Shown in pieces: positions 63,892-64,000 of a DNA stretch of 64,000 nt. Location: NCBI RefSeq assembly GCF_018143015.1, contig NC_054743.1, positions 42,178,922 through 42,242,921 on the forward strand, given 5' to 3'. Position numbers and translations under genes: made by a program. A model generated the notes under the pieces. The model had not been told where the DNA came from. It searched no databases and worked only from the letters and a program-made list of their open reading frames with translations. Position 1 is the first letter of the stretch. Every line of letters begins with the position of its first letter. The stretch comes from Lytechinus variegatus. Taxonomy: Eukaryota > Echinodermata > Echinoidea > Temnopleuroida > Toxopneustidae.

Positions 63892-64000
63892 TTAAAGGTA
63901 AAGTCCACCTCAGAAAAATGTTGATTTCAATCAATAGAGAAAAATCAGACAAGCACAATGCTGAAAATTTCATCAAAATCGGATGTAAAATAAGAAAGTT
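63892..64000. mobile_element. Palindromic MITE family A, left part (cut by window edge)
   Basis: Starts TTAAAGGTAAAGTCCACC, then CAGAAAAATGTTGATTT and CAAGCACAATGCTGAAAATT, matching the left arm of 43458-44066. Confidence 0.88.

Overview
This window is animal nuclear DNA: AT-rich, with long repeat-filled introns, GT-AG splice sites and many short palindromic transposons and SINEs. The intron and repeat style (TTAA-flanked palindromic MITEs, and a DNA element with GTCTCACCTGC ends holding tandem copies of an AGGTCAAAGGTCA-bearing unit) looks like a marine invertebrate deuterostome, most likely an echinoderm and probably a sea urchin. That taxonomic call is inference. Two conserved genes were assembled exon by exon; every junction keeps frame. 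They face each other tail to tail.

Region 1 (1-11905) holds no gene I recognise. It is a patchwork of repeats: a partial palindromic MITE at the left edge, tRNA-like SINEs, a 7SL/Alu-like SINE, a piggyBac-like TTAA element (2663-3411), a GC-rich inverted-repeat element (5712-6290), a dense array of ACGAAAT/ATTTCGT words (6895-7560), a hAT-like element with a perfect 8-bp target duplication (8774-9930) and a LINE 3' fragment (10610-10800).

Region 2 (11906-28340, + strand) carries 15 exons of DCAF6 (also called NRIP or IQWD1), a WD40 substrate receptor of the CUL4-DDB1 ubiquitin ligase. The joined exons give 931 residues to a stop at 28340. Only the first coding exon (about 33 residues in the human protein) is missing. 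Several introns and splice sites have been remodelled by transposons.

Region 3 (28341-39526) has no coding exon. It should hold both 3' UTRs plus nested MITEs and SINEs.

Region 4 (39527-63646, - strand) carries 24 exons of DOP1 (Dopey), a very large cytosolic trafficking protein of the MON2-DOP1 endosome-Golgi system. The joined exons give 2506 residues to the stop; about 100 N-terminal residues lie beyond the right edge. One intron uses a GC-AG splice pair, one holds a decayed copy of the neighbouring exon, and another holds a 26-bp inverted copy of exon sequence.

DCAF6 and DOP1 have no known shared pathway. I see no new multi-gene system here; the interest lies in gene-transposon interplay.
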